A DNA stretch of 64,000 nucleotides from Chania fonticola_B (GTDB taxonomy: Bacteria > Pseudomonadota > Gammaproteobacteria > Enterobacterales > Enterobacteriaceae), in the NCBI RefSeq assembly GCF_048537545.1, contig NZ_CP183218.1, one strand, 5' to 3'. The position numbers and the translations under genes were made by a program. Under the pieces are notes generated by a model. It had not been told where the DNA came from, searched no databases, and saw nothing but the letters and a program-made list of their open reading frames with translations. Below, one piece after another: positions 36,449 through 45,568 of the stretch; positions within the stretch are counted from its first letter, which is position 1, and every line of letters starts with the position of its first letter.

Positions 36449-37164
36449 CACTCACTCTCCAATGTGGTGACGATGCGAGCCATCAGCCCTTCACGCTGCC
36501 CATGGCTTTGCACCAGTAAATGTCGGATCTTCATCTCCAGTAAGGCAGGGGAAAAACGCCCATAGAGATCGGCACGGGTTACCTGCAATTGCTGTAATGC
36601 CTGGGCAATCACCGGCCCAGGATCCGTTTTCAGAAGTTGGTCAATCAGACGTTGCGGCACCTGCCACCAGGGGCTGACCTGGGCTTGCGCCGTGGGATCT
36701 ACCGGGCAGGTAAGCACCTCGCCGTTTATCCAGTAATCCGAGAACACCGGCAGAACATCTATCCAGTGCTCTCCCATATAACGCAGGTGTGCTGGCAGAA
36801 AACGCCCATCCCAGTAGCGGAAAAACACCGCTTTACCCCCAGGCATGATCACCTGGGTCAGACCACGAAGATGGTCCGTAATGGCAACCTGCGGCAACGG
36901 TGAACGTGCCAACCAGCCCCAGTTGCGCAGGGGCGTTTCTGCCACCCAGCGCAGAAACGGGCTGCCGTCAGTGAGCGGCACCAGCACCGGCATCACCTCG
37001 AACCAGTTGGCATACGGCGTATTGGCATAAAGCCCGTACGGCGTGCGGCTTCCATCCTCCCGGTAATAGGCCTTGATACCTTGCGCACCGTTGGTATTGG
37101 CCAAGACGGCGTACAACGGCGTTCCCGACGTGTTTCTTGCCCAGTCCTGTACGGTCTGTTGCAT
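36448..37164 (-). CDS. DUF4123 T6SS effector adaptor/chaperone (Tap/TEC)
   Basis: A 238-residue cytoplasmic protein of the DUF4123 family, which loads effectors onto VgrG. Family-type features are the N-terminal YAVLANTNGAQG region, LLARSP-like GWLARSPLPQVAITDHLRGLTQV, and FFRYWDGRFLPAHL. AAGGAGGAATAAAG fixes the ATG at 37164 rather than 37194. It lies between vgrG and the unknown gene/rhs pair, as expected for an adaptor dedicated to cargo encoded just downstream. Confidence 0.85.
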   Translation of the reverse strand: MQQTVQDWARNTSGTPLYAVLANTNGAQGIKAYYREDGSRTPYGLYANTPYANWFEVMPVLVPLTDGSPFLRWVAETPLRNWGWLARSPLPQVAITDHLRGLTQVIMPGGKAVFFRYWDGRFLPAHLRYMGEHWIDVLPVFSDYWINGEVLTCPVDPTAQAQVSPWWQVPQRLIDQLLKTDPGPVIAQALQQLQVTRADLYGRFSPALLEMKIRHLLVQSHGQREGLMARIVTTLESE

Positions 37165-37194
37165 CTTTATTCCTCCTTGACGATGAGTGGCCAA

Positions 37195-39177
37195 TTAAAT
37201 TGCGCACCCTTCCTCTTTACATTTCTCGCACTCTTCGCAATAAGGAGCATCACTACTAAGCACACCCTGCTGGATCAGCGTGGGAGCGGCCAACAAAGGC
37301 ACCACACCCGGCATCTTCAAGTTGACGCCCTGACCGTTGCCCGCTGAACCGCTACCCACCTGCAACGACGACGACGTGAAAATGGCCCCCGGTGCCAGTT
37401 TGATAAAGCTGCCCCCGGCCTTGAGCGTCAGCTCACTGCCCGCCGAAAGGGTGATTTTGGCCCCGGCTTCAACCGATACTTCCTGCCCGGCCTTCACCAC
37501 ATAGGCGCTGCCGACCTGTAAATGGGATTCGCCATCGGCCAGTTCGGACTTTTTGCCGCTGGTGTGGAGCGTGAGTTCGCCCTTGATGCGGCTTTCCCGG
37601 TTGCCCTCGATTTCGCTCAGGCTGTTGCCGCCAATCTTGCTGCTCTGGTTGGCGCGAATGTCCCAGTGCGCATCGTTGTTGACCAGGGCCTTGAGGTCTT
37701 TCTGTGCGTGCAGGTAAATCTCCTCGCTGCCCGCTTCATCCTCAAACGACAGTTCGTTAAAGCCCTCGGCCTTGTGCGATTTGGTGCGCCAGACCGATTT
37801 GGTCTTGTTGGCCGGTAACGGGTAGGGCGGTTTGTTCAGGCCGTTGTAGTAACGCCCGCTCACCACCGGCCGATCGATATCGCCGTTCAGGTAGCTGATC
37901 AGCACTTCCTGGCCAATCCTTGGCAGCGTCACCGAGCCAAAGCTGTCCCCCGCCCACTGGTTGGAGACCGGTACCCAGCAGGAGGCTTTTTCATCCGCCG
38001 GGTCGTAACGGTTCCAGTGGAAATGCACCCGCACCCAGCCCAGTTCGTTGACATACAGCTCTTCGCCCTTTGGCCCGACGATCGTGGCCACTTCGTCCCC
38101 GTCGGCTAGCGGTTTGTAACGGTAACTTGGCCGCCAGTCGATATTCCCCGGCGCAAAGGTCAGCGAGTTGGTGAAGGTGGTGCCGCTGCCGTTACTCTCT
38201 TCTTCCAGCGCGGCAGGCTGCTCCCCACGGTGGCTGACGGTGATCACCTGCCAGCGATCGTTACGCGCCTGCACCGGGTGGCCCTGCAAGGTAAAAATCG
38301 TGCCCGGCATCAGCCGGATACTGTTGGTTTCTGCCGCGCCCTGTTGGGTGCCCGCTTGCATGGCCTCCAGCCGCACGGTGCTGAGCTGCGGCCCGGTCTG
38401 GTCATCCTGATAACGGCCATAGCTCTCAAATACCGAGTATTGGGTGGCTTCACCGCCCAATGTAGGGTCGCTCTGTTTAAACTGCAGAGGATGGTCTGGC
38501 CGCCGATGCTCGCGATCTTTAAGCACGCTTTCCCGTGACTGCATGAACGCCCCCAGGGTCAGTCGATGGGCGATGTCGCCCTGGGTTGGCGACTGGATAT
38601 GCGGGTTGAAGGTCAGCGGGATACCTTCCGTCATGCTCAGGTGCGAATCGCCATACACCAGCTCGTTATCTTCAAACCAGAAGCTGATCCCCACCTCGGC
38701 CATCAGCCGCAGGATGAAGTCCAGGTCGCTTTCACGCTTCTGGGTCACGTACTCACGCGGTGGATAGGTCTGTTGGATATGGCTCTGGTAAGGGATGCGG
38801 TGTTCGTCCAGTACCTGATTGACGATGTCTGGCACGGATAGGAAATGGAAGATCCGGCTGTCCTGTTTCAGGCTAAGTACCCAGACATCCGGGCGGATCA
38901 CCGCCTGATAGTAGGTGCGGCGAAAACCGCTTTCTCCCTGAGTCAGGCTGGCGATCAGCCCTGGGATCGTGCGCTGTTCCTTGCCACTGACGGTGACGGT
39001 CAACGCCCCCGGCTGCAGCAACTGTGCTTCCAGTTCGATGTCTGACCGGGTGCTGACCAGGTTTACCGTCAAGGTAAACAGGGTCGATAACCCTTCTTCC
39101 AGGGTAAAACCGGCCACGTCAAAGGTGTCCGGAGGCAGTTCACCGAGTTGGCTGCTGAAAAATAATCCGCTGTCCAT
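37195..39177 (-). CDS. vgrG: T6SS spike protein VgrG
   Basis: A 660-residue VgrG (TssI) forming the trimeric spike tip. The gp27-like N-terminal part (FSSQLGELPPDTFDVAGF and onward) is followed by the OB-fold/gp5 part with PRIGQEVLISYLNGDIDRPVVSGRYYN, the hallmark of the family, and a repetitive beta-helix-like C-terminus. The last ~20 residues (APYCEECEKCKEEGCAI) hold five cysteines, an unusual possibly metal-binding tail. AAGGAG precedes the ATG. It starts 20 bp after tssF2 and heads the effector part of the operon. Confidence 0.95.
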   Translation of the reverse strand: MDSGLFFSSQLGELPPDTFDVAGFTLEEGLSTLFTLTVNLVSTRSDIELEAQLLQPGALTVTVSGKEQRTIPGLIASLTQGESGFRRTYYQAVIRPDVWVLSLKQDSRIFHFLSVPDIVNQVLDEHRIPYQSHIQQTYPPREYVTQKRESDLDFILRLMAEVGISFWFEDNELVYGDSHLSMTEGIPLTFNPHIQSPTQGDIAHRLTLGAFMQSRESVLKDREHRRPDHPLQFKQSDPTLGGEATQYSVFESYGRYQDDQTGPQLSTVRLEAMQAGTQQGAAETNSIRLMPGTIFTLQGHPVQARNDRWQVITVSHRGEQPAALEEESNGSGTTFTNSLTFAPGNIDWRPSYRYKPLADGDEVATIVGPKGEELYVNELGWVRVHFHWNRYDPADEKASCWVPVSNQWAGDSFGSVTLPRIGQEVLISYLNGDIDRPVVSGRYYNGLNKPPYPLPANKTKSVWRTKSHKAEGFNELSFEDEAGSEEIYLHAQKDLKALVNNDAHWDIRANQSSKIGGNSLSEIEGNRESRIKGELTLHTSGKKSELADGESHLQVGSAYVVKAGQEVSVEAGAKITLSAGSELTLKAGGSFIKLAPGAIFTSSSLQVGSGSAGNGQGVNLKMPGVVPLLAAPTLIQQGVLSSDAPYCEECEKCKEEGCAI

Positions 39178-39197
39178 CGTTCACTCCTTGTGGTGTC

Positions 39198-40943
39198 TCA
39201 CATCATGGCTCGTTGGCCGCGCGCCAGGGGCAATGCCCAGCGCCGCTGTGAAGGTTCGGTTATCACATCCAGCAGCAGGAAGCTGTTGGTGGTCAGGCAA
39301 TGGGTAAAGAAGACGCTCAGCGCCGCCGCAAAGGTGTAGGCTTCGCCGGGGCTGTCGAACGCCTGATCGTCGAGCGTCAGGGTCATCTGCAAACCGCGCC
39401 GCAGCCGTTCCCCCATCAGGGTATTCACCGGTTCGGTCTTGACGGCGGTGATGCCCTCCACCGCCCGGCGAATGTGCCGGACTTGCGGCAGGTTATGTCG
39501 GGCGTGCAGGCAGAAATCGTCGATCGCCCGCTGCACCGTTTCCCGGTGGTTGAGGAGCGCGGGGCTGAACGACAGGCAGGCCATCAGCCGCCAATGGTGA
39601 TGGCTGTCCACCACCGCCGGGTACGGGGTCGAAAATCGGGTGACGGTAGTGACGTCCAAGGTGTCGGTCACCGCCATGCCGAGTAGGAAAGGGGAGCCAA
39701 GCGGTAACGTGGGAGATTGCGCCGAGGTGGTGAGCAAATCGCAGACCACGGCCCGGCAAGGGGGCTCGGTCAGCGGCTCCCCGGCACTGTTGCACAGCAC
39801 CAGTTCATGCTGCATCCGCCCCAGGACATCACCGCTGACCCGGACGGTGTAAAACAGCGCCAACGCGGCGTCGGGTGCATAACGCGATTCCGGCGTCAGT
39901 TCGCTGTCGGGCTGGAAGTGCACCCGTCGGCCCCGCCGCAGGGTATCCGGCTCTTCCAGCATGCTGACGCCGGTGATGGCATACACCCAGCGATCGTCGG
40001 CATACGGTAGCGGGTAAACGCTCTGCCCGGGTAGCAGCCGTATGGGGGCGCTTTTTTGTGCCGCCAGGCTGATCACCGGGACGCAGTGCAGCATAAAGGC
40101 CGACGCCAGTTGGGCCTGGGTGAGCGGGATCTCCCCGTTGAACGTGAGGATGACGGTAAAGGTGCGGCTTTTCCCCAACGTCAGCCCTGAGTGCATCGGG
40201 CCAAAATCCAGCGTCAGGAAATCATTCACATGGGGTAGGTACAGGTATTCGGCCAGGCTCTGCAGCGCCCAGGTGGTTTCCCCCTCGTGTGGCAGGATGC
40301 GGTTATCCGCAGTTGGCCGTGGGGAAGATAACACCGTCTCCAACACCCATTGTCGTCCTTCCACCTGTAGCACGGGCCGGTCCTGATGCTGTTCACACCA
40401 CAGGGTCAGCGTCGCCGCCACCTGTGGATCGTCGCCCAGAAACAGCGACAGTGGCTGGGTTGGCCAAGTGTCACCCGGCCCCTGGTACTGAAACGTCAGG
40501 CGGATCTCACTGTGGGAGTTGGTGACCAGCAACTGCCGGTCAATCAGGGCCAGCGGCTGCAGCGTCAAGGCATGGCAGGTCTGGAACACCTGCGTACGTC
40601 CGTCGGATAACAGGGAGAGCGATTCTCCCGCGGGCAACGTCAACGGCGCATCCAGCGTACTGGCTTTGGCGCTGACGTTCACCACGCCACAGGCCGGAAT
40701 AGGCCGCAAGGGGAAGGGCCAGGTACGCTCAAGATGCCCCTGTGTGACCTCGGGGAAGCCGTCCTCCAGGCGTTGGCGCAGCCCGGCGTTCAGCATTGCC
40801 GCCCCCTGGATCAGGCACTCCACATCCGGATCGCCCGCATGGCGGCCCAGTTGCGCGGCCAGTGCGGGTTTTTCCTGCCCCACCTTGTCCGCCAGCGCAC
40901 GCAGGTAGGCATGTTCCTCTCTGAGATGATCGGTAAAGTTCAT
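39198..40943 (-). CDS. tssF2: Second TssF-like T6SS baseplate protein
   Basis: A 581-residue protein whose N-terminus follows the TssF pattern: FTDHLREEHAYLRALADKV, then GDPDVECLIQGAAMLNAGLRQRLEDGFPEVTQGHLERTWPFPLRPIPA. It is clearly related in layout to the protein encoded at 41987-43729 but divergent in sequence, so it is a paralog and not a recent duplicate. It lies 18 bp after tssG and 20 bp before vgrG. In the known baseplate wedge two TssF bind one TssG; this gene may supply the second, non-identical TssF. Confidence 0.8.
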   Translation of the reverse strand: MNFTDHLREEHAYLRALADKVGQEKPALAAQLGRHAGDPDVECLIQGAAMLNAGLRQRLEDGFPEVTQGHLERTWPFPLRPIPACGVVNVSAKASTLDAPLTLPAGESLSLLSDGRTQVFQTCHALTLQPLALIDRQLLVTNSHSEIRLTFQYQGPGDTWPTQPLSLFLGDDPQVAATLTLWCEQHQDRPVLQVEGRQWVLETVLSSPRPTADNRILPHEGETTWALQSLAEYLYLPHVNDFLTLDFGPMHSGLTLGKSRTFTVILTFNGEIPLTQAQLASAFMLHCVPVISLAAQKSAPIRLLPGQSVYPLPYADDRWVYAITGVSMLEEPDTLRRGRRVHFQPDSELTPESRYAPDAALALFYTVRVSGDVLGRMQHELVLCNSAGEPLTEPPCRAVVCDLLTTSAQSPTLPLGSPFLLGMAVTDTLDVTTVTRFSTPYPAVVDSHHHWRLMACLSFSPALLNHRETVQRAIDDFCLHARHNLPQVRHIRRAVEGITAVKTEPVNTLMGERLRRGLQMTLTLDDQAFDSPGEAYTFAAALSVFFTHCLTTNSFLLLDVITEPSQRRWALPLARGQRAMM

Positions 40944-40961
40944 ATCAATCCTTGACGTTGG

Positions 40962-41990
40962 CTACCTGCGCACAGGCAACAGGGTGTAGGGTTTCTCTTC
41001 GGGTTGCCCCACAAAGGTGGTCCACCCCAACTGGGTCCGCTGTGTGTCGCCGAGCTTCAGCCCCCCGGCCTGATGCCGTGCCAGCGTCAGGCGCAGATCC
41101 CAGACCAGCGGTTCGCGCAGGATGTACTCGACAAAATTGACCAGCAGGCGATGCTGCTTACCGTCAGGTAAAAACGACAGGTACTGTTCCTGCGTGAGCT
41201 CATTGATCGACAGCTGAAATTTGACGCTGCGATCGCGCATCCGGCTGCCGATCACAAAGTTGCCCCCCAGCAGCGAACGGGGTTGATGGCGTTGCCCGCG
41301 TACGGCGGTGACCTGCCCCAGGCGATTTTGCTGCTCGTCACTCAACGTCATGACGTGGGGCATACAAGACTGCACCGTCACGTCGGGGAGTGAAAAGAAG
41401 TGGCCGACCAGGCGGGCGATCACCTCCGGCGAGCGGCCCGGTGAGGCCAACAGACCGGCGTAGGCCAGCATGGCTTCGGCGTTAATACCCAACTGTTCTC
41501 GCGTCTGCGGATGGCCCAGGCCTATCAGGGCAAAAATACGCCCCGAGGTGGCATCGCGTCCCCCCGGTTTGAAGGTGATCTCATAGCGGTATTTGCGCCA
41601 AATCTGGTGCGCCAACGACAGGGGCCGATGGTTGAACACGGCCAGAAAATCGTTGAGTCGCGTCTCTCCCTGCGCTGTGCTCCCGGCAATGTCATCCAGG
41701 TAGTAATAGGGTAGGGGCGACTGGCTGCCTTGCAGGCCCAGAAAGCTCACCTCCAGGCGCAGCGGCCCACCCGGTTCATGTTGCAACGCCACCACATCGC
41801 TGGCGGCAAAGCCCAATCCGGCAGCGGCGGTAAAGCGCAGCGCTTCCCGGTTCGGCGGCAGGCCGAGCGTGCGGGCCGGATCGATGCCTGCCAGCCGGTT
41901 CAGCCCTTCCACCAGGCGGTAGAAGTCATACTGGCTAACGTTATCGGCGATAACCTGGAGCTGCTGCTCCTGCTCTGCACTAGGGATCAT
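40962..41990 (-). CDS. tssG: T6SS baseplate protein TssG
   Basis: A 342-residue TssG. Visible family features are YDFYRLVEGLNRLAG near the N-terminus, EVSFLGLQGSQSPLPYYYLD, LNDFLAVFNHRPLSLAHQIWRKYRY and the C-terminal LLVNFVEYILREPLVWDLRL. TssG nucleates the wedge by holding two TssF. Its ATG overlaps the tssF1 stop by 4 bp. It is placed between two tssF-like genes. Confidence 0.9.
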   Translation of the reverse strand: MIPSAEQEQQLQVIADNVSQYDFYRLVEGLNRLAGIDPARTLGLPPNREALRFTAAAGLGFAASDVVALQHEPGGPLRLEVSFLGLQGSQSPLPYYYLDDIAGSTAQGETRLNDFLAVFNHRPLSLAHQIWRKYRYEITFKPGGRDATSGRIFALIGLGHPQTREQLGINAEAMLAYAGLLASPGRSPEVIARLVGHFFSLPDVTVQSCMPHVMTLSDEQQNRLGQVTAVRGQRHQPRSLLGGNFVIGSRMRDRSVKFQLSINELTQEQYLSFLPDGKQHRLLVNFVEYILREPLVWDLRLTLARHQAGGLKLGDTQRTQLGWTTFVGQPEEKPYTLLPVRR

Positions 41991-43729
41991 AGAAAGCGGT
42001 AAGACTCCTGATTATCTTGGTTAACCACGGTGAGGGTATGGAAATGGTTGACGCTGGCGCGCTGGGCCAGGAACCGTGCCAGTACCCGGCCATACAGATA
42101 GAGCTCGCCTTCCGAGTCAAACGCCCCTTGGAGCCGCACCGTAAGCACCGAGGCCAGGCCATCGATCGGCACACCGTCGATATGACGCTCAGCCGGGCGT
42201 ACGGTCAGGCTGAGTAACCCCGCCCTGCGCCGCCGGGAGACCCCTGCCGCCAGTTCACTGTGCCAGGCGGGCAGATCGCAGGCGCTCAGCACCTGCCGCA
42301 GTGCCGTCAGCGTCAGCAGTGAGCGGCTGTTCAATGAGAGGTTGCGCAGCAGGGCCGCCTGCAAGGTGGCATCCAACCTTGGGCTCAGGGGGACCGACGG
42401 GCGGGTGATATTGTGTACGCGAACTCCAGGCGGGCAGCCGGTGGCCGGTTGGCGCAGTTCTCCTACTTTCAGGTGCAACGGCAAGCGGCGGTGGCTGCAC
42501 GTGAGCCGTACGGACACCGATTCCGGCGGCAGGTTGTCCAGGTTTTCTCCGTGGCGGATCAACGCCAGGTGATGGTTCAAGCCCCCCACGGGCGACGAAG
42601 TGACCCGTACGTGGTAATACCCTGCGTCTTGTTGCTGGCTGAAACGCTCAAACGGCGCATAGCGGCGGGGGGGATCACTCAGGGCTGATACACCGGTCAC
42701 TTCATCTACCGAGAACACGTCGTAATCCTCGGGATAGCGCACGCTAGGGAATAGCGGCAGCTCTGACTGCGTGCCATCGAGGCTGACCCCGTCAGCGTAG
42801 TGGCTAAACAGGTTGATGGCGGGCGTGCAATGCAGGCGCACCGTCTGGCGGTTGATAACCAGGGCGGACGGTAAAGGCCGGGAGAAGGTGAACCGCAGGG
42901 TAAAGCCGTGAGAGGCCGATAGCGGAGGTAGGCTAGGGAAGCCCGTCACGTCCATAAATAAAAAGGCGTTGGGGAAACAGGCGTGCTCCTGCAGCAGGCG
43001 ATAGCCGGGGTCGGCATTCTGTGGCCAGGGCAGCAGCGCCTCTTCGTCGTTGAAACCGACCGGGGTGAGCGCCAGCTCAGGCAGCGGCCATGTCTTTCCC
43101 CCCACTTCCAGCGTGGCGTGGCTCAGGTATTCACTCAGCCACAAATGCAGCTGTTGCCCGGTGTGCAGGTCTTCCCCCAGATACAGCCGCAGGCCGTTCA
43201 GGCTAGTGAGATCCAGCGGCCGATCCGCCGTGGTGACCAGTTGCAGGCACAGGCTGTCATGGCCGTGCCGTTGCTCGCGGCTTACCGCCTGCACCTGTAA
43301 CGGCCACAGCCGGGTATCACGGCAGGTGCGAAAATGGCACAGCAGCGTTTCCTTACCGGTTGTCACCGGCAGCGGGATACTGACCACCGTGGCCCCCTTG
43401 GCAATCTGGGGGCAAGCCTGCGCGGGATCCGACAGGTAATCCTGCTGCCATTCCAGCACGGTCATGCTCGGGGTGGGCCGCAGAAAATAGGGCCACAGCA
43501 GGGCCAGCATATGGTGGGTGAGGTTCGGTAGCTGGTCTGCCAACTGCCCCTCTAACTGCCCGGTCATCCAGGCCATGCCCTCCAATTGCCGCTCCACATC
43601 GGGATCGTGGTTGGGTGCGGTCAGGAAGGAAACCAGCGGGGCATGTGTTTGTTGCAGCACCTCGGCAGCCTGGTGTAGCGCTTTGCGCCGACGGGCTGGA
43701 GGGAATGGCCGATGTTTGTTCTGGTTCAT
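41987..43729 (-). CDS. tssF1: T6SS baseplate protein TssF
   Basis: A 580-residue TssF with the family signature DPDVERQLEGMAWMTGQLEG followed by NLTHHMLALLWPYFLRPTPSMTVLEW. The TTG at 43735 would add two residues, but the ATG at 43729 is preferred, with AGGA about 10 bases upstream. It follows tssC by 24 bp and overlaps tssG by 4 bp, so stoichiometric expression with tssG is expected. Confidence 0.88.
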   Translation of the reverse strand: MNQNKHRPFPPARRRKALHQAAEVLQQTHAPLVSFLTAPNHDPDVERQLEGMAWMTGQLEGQLADQLPNLTHHMLALLWPYFLRPTPSMTVLEWQQDYLSDPAQACPQIAKGATVVSIPLPVTTGKETLLCHFRTCRDTRLWPLQVQAVSREQRHGHDSLCLQLVTTADRPLDLTSLNGLRLYLGEDLHTGQQLHLWLSEYLSHATLEVGGKTWPLPELALTPVGFNDEEALLPWPQNADPGYRLLQEHACFPNAFLFMDVTGFPSLPPLSASHGFTLRFTFSRPLPSALVINRQTVRLHCTPAINLFSHYADGVSLDGTQSELPLFPSVRYPEDYDVFSVDEVTGVSALSDPPRRYAPFERFSQQQDAGYYHVRVTSSPVGGLNHHLALIRHGENLDNLPPESVSVRLTCSHRRLPLHLKVGELRQPATGCPPGVRVHNITRPSVPLSPRLDATLQAALLRNLSLNSRSLLTLTALRQVLSACDLPAWHSELAAGVSRRRRAGLLSLTVRPAERHIDGVPIDGLASVLTVRLQGAFDSEGELYLYGRVLARFLAQRASVNHFHTLTVVNQDNQESYRFL

Positions 43730-43753
43730 GCGCAAGACATCCTGTCTTGGAGG

Positions 43754-45214
43754 TTATTTATCCAGGCGCCCGGTCAAGGCGAGGACGAAGTTAGAGCCCA
43801 TGTGTTTGAAATGCGGCTGCACATGCAGCTGTGTCAGATACCAGCCGGGATCATTCGCGACTTCCTGCACCTCAATGCGCGCAGCGCGTAACGGGCGGCG
43901 GCTGCGTACGCTGGCTGGTGGGTTCTCCTGATCGGAGACAAAGCGTTTTAACCAGTTGTTGAGCTGATGCTGCAGGTCGCCCCGATTGCGCCAACTCCCC
44001 AGCCGCTCACGCTGCAGCACTTTGATGGTGTGCGCCAGCCGGGTGATGATAAACAGGTAAGGCAGTTGCGCCCCTAACTGGTCATTGACCCGGGCGTTCA
44101 TCCCCTCAGGCGTGAGGTCGGTATATTGTGGCGACTGGATTGAGTTGGCCGAATAAAACACCACGTCCTGCCCTTGTTTGCGCACCCCAAGCGGAATAAA
44201 CCCGGCCATCGACAAGCGGTACTGCCACTGGTCCGACAGCAGCGTCTCGGTTGGGATCTTTTCTTGCCAACGCCCCAGCGCCGCATAGTAGCGAGCGGGC
44301 AGGTTACGGAACGCTCCGCCGCTCTCCGCCCCGATAATATTCGGGCACCAGCGATAACGGGCAAAGCTGCCCGCCAGGCAGAGCGCCAGTAAAAAGGCGC
44401 TGTTGCCCCACAGCAGGTGCTGATGTGTTGCAATCTGTTCCTGATAGACAAATTGCCGGACCTGCTGTGACGCCGGGGTATAAGGCTCGCGCTGCAAGAA
44501 TCGGCACACGGTCAGCCCCAGATAGCGGGCATCCGGGGTAGCCCGGAGCGCCTGCCAGCGGATATGTGTCGGTGCAGCCATGACCGCATCCAAATCAAGA
44601 ATGGCGGGCAGGTCGGCCAATGAATCAACGCCGAAGAAGGTGGCGTCTGCCGCCGAAAGAAACGGCGCGTGCGCCATGGCGCTGACCACGCTGAGGTAGT
44701 GCAGCAGTTTGATATCGGCGGCACCGGGGGTGAAATCATAGCAGCCAATCACCGCTGCTACCGGCACCCCACCAAACTGGCCGTAGCCTGCCGAATAGAC
44801 ATGCTGGTAATAGCCCGAGGAAGTAATGTCTGGGGAGAATTCGAAATCCGCCAGCAGCTCTTCCTGAGTGGCATGGAGCAGCGTCAGCTGAATGTTCTCG
44901 TGAAACGGAATGTTATCGACCAGCAGGGCCAGCCCACGCCAGGTCGATTCCAGGCGCTGAAACGCTGGAGCATGCAGGATTGCGTCCATCTGGGCACTCA
45001 GGCGCCGATCCAGTTCCCGCAGCAGGCGATCAATCAGCAGAATGGTGAGGGTGACACCACGGCCTTGTTCCGGCAGGGCGCGCAGCAGCAGTGCGATGTC
45101 CGCGTGGCTCACCACATATTCACTGCCGTTCAGCGTCGCAAGCAGCCCGGCGGCCAGTGAGGTGCGCGGTGGGGAAATGTCTGAATCGGTCTGTAGCGTA
45201 TCTAACGTAGCCAC
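43754..45214 (-). CDS. tssC: T6SS sheath large subunit TssC (VipB-like), no TssB partner in window
   Basis: A 486-residue TssC-family protein. Recognised segments are LDRRLSAQMDAILHAPAFQRLESTWRGLALLV, AAVIGCYDFTP, FLSAADATFFGV, and the C-terminal HYLTQLHVQPHFKHMG-like FELV region. It begins with GTG at 45214 after AAGGA. TssC normally polymerises with the small subunit TssB (VipA), encoded just before it. Here the gene upstream is a PAAR gene and no tssB frame is present. It may use TssB from another cluster or form only a short collar. Confidence 0.85.
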   Translation of the reverse strand: MATLDTLQTDSDISPPRTSLAAGLLATLNGSEYVVSHADIALLLRALPEQGRGVTLTILLIDRLLRELDRRLSAQMDAILHAPAFQRLESTWRGLALLVDNIPFHENIQLTLLHATQEELLADFEFSPDITSSGYYQHVYSAGYGQFGGVPVAAVIGCYDFTPGAADIKLLHYLSVVSAMAHAPFLSAADATFFGVDSLADLPAILDLDAVMAAPTHIRWQALRATPDARYLGLTVCRFLQREPYTPASQQVRQFVYQEQIATHQHLLWGNSAFLLALCLAGSFARYRWCPNIIGAESGGAFRNLPARYYAALGRWQEKIPTETLLSDQWQYRLSMAGFIPLGVRKQGQDVVFYSANSIQSPQYTDLTPEGMNARVNDQLGAQLPYLFIITRLAHTIKVLQRERLGSWRNRGDLQHQLNNWLKRFVSDQENPPASVRSRRPLRAARIEVQEVANDPGWYLTQLHVQPHFKHMGSNFVLALTGRLDK

Positions 45215-45304
45215 GGCATCCTTGCTCCCTGGTAAAGAGTCTTGTCCATTATTTTGCGACTCTGCCGCTTCTGGCGGAGTGATTAGCGCTGAATGACGTT
45301 GCCG

Positions 45305-45568
45305 TCAGGCATTACATTCATGTTGTGAAGCAATCAGAGCGGCCCCGCAGGCGGTTTTCATGCCTTCCAGCGCCACAGGCACCCCGCCGACCAGTGTGGT
45401 TTCTGCGCCAGTGACAATCGGAAAGACCCCTTTGCATTGTGGGCAGGACACCAAATGCCCTACCAGCGCTACGTTCGTCCCGCAGAACTGCATCACTGAC
45501 GATCCCTGTAACACGACCCCACCATGAGAGGTTTTGTCGCCTTGTAAAATCACGGCCTTCCCTGCCAT
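45305..45568 (-). CDS. PAAR-type T6SS spike tip protein
   Basis: An 87-residue small PAAR-superfamily protein. The glycine-rich repeats (GKAVILQGDKTSHGGVVLQG, TTLVGGVPVALEG) and the His/Cys residues (HGG, CPQCKG, CGAALIASQHEC) fit a zinc-bound cone that caps VgrG. It is the first gene of the minus-strand T6SS module, 90 bp before tssC. Rhs here lacks its own PAAR, so this is the obvious tip for the module. Confidence 0.8.
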   Translation of the reverse strand: MAGKAVILQGDKTSHGGVVLQGSSVMQFCGTNVALVGHLVSCPQCKGVFPIVTGAETTLVGGVPVALEGMKTACGAALIASQHECNA

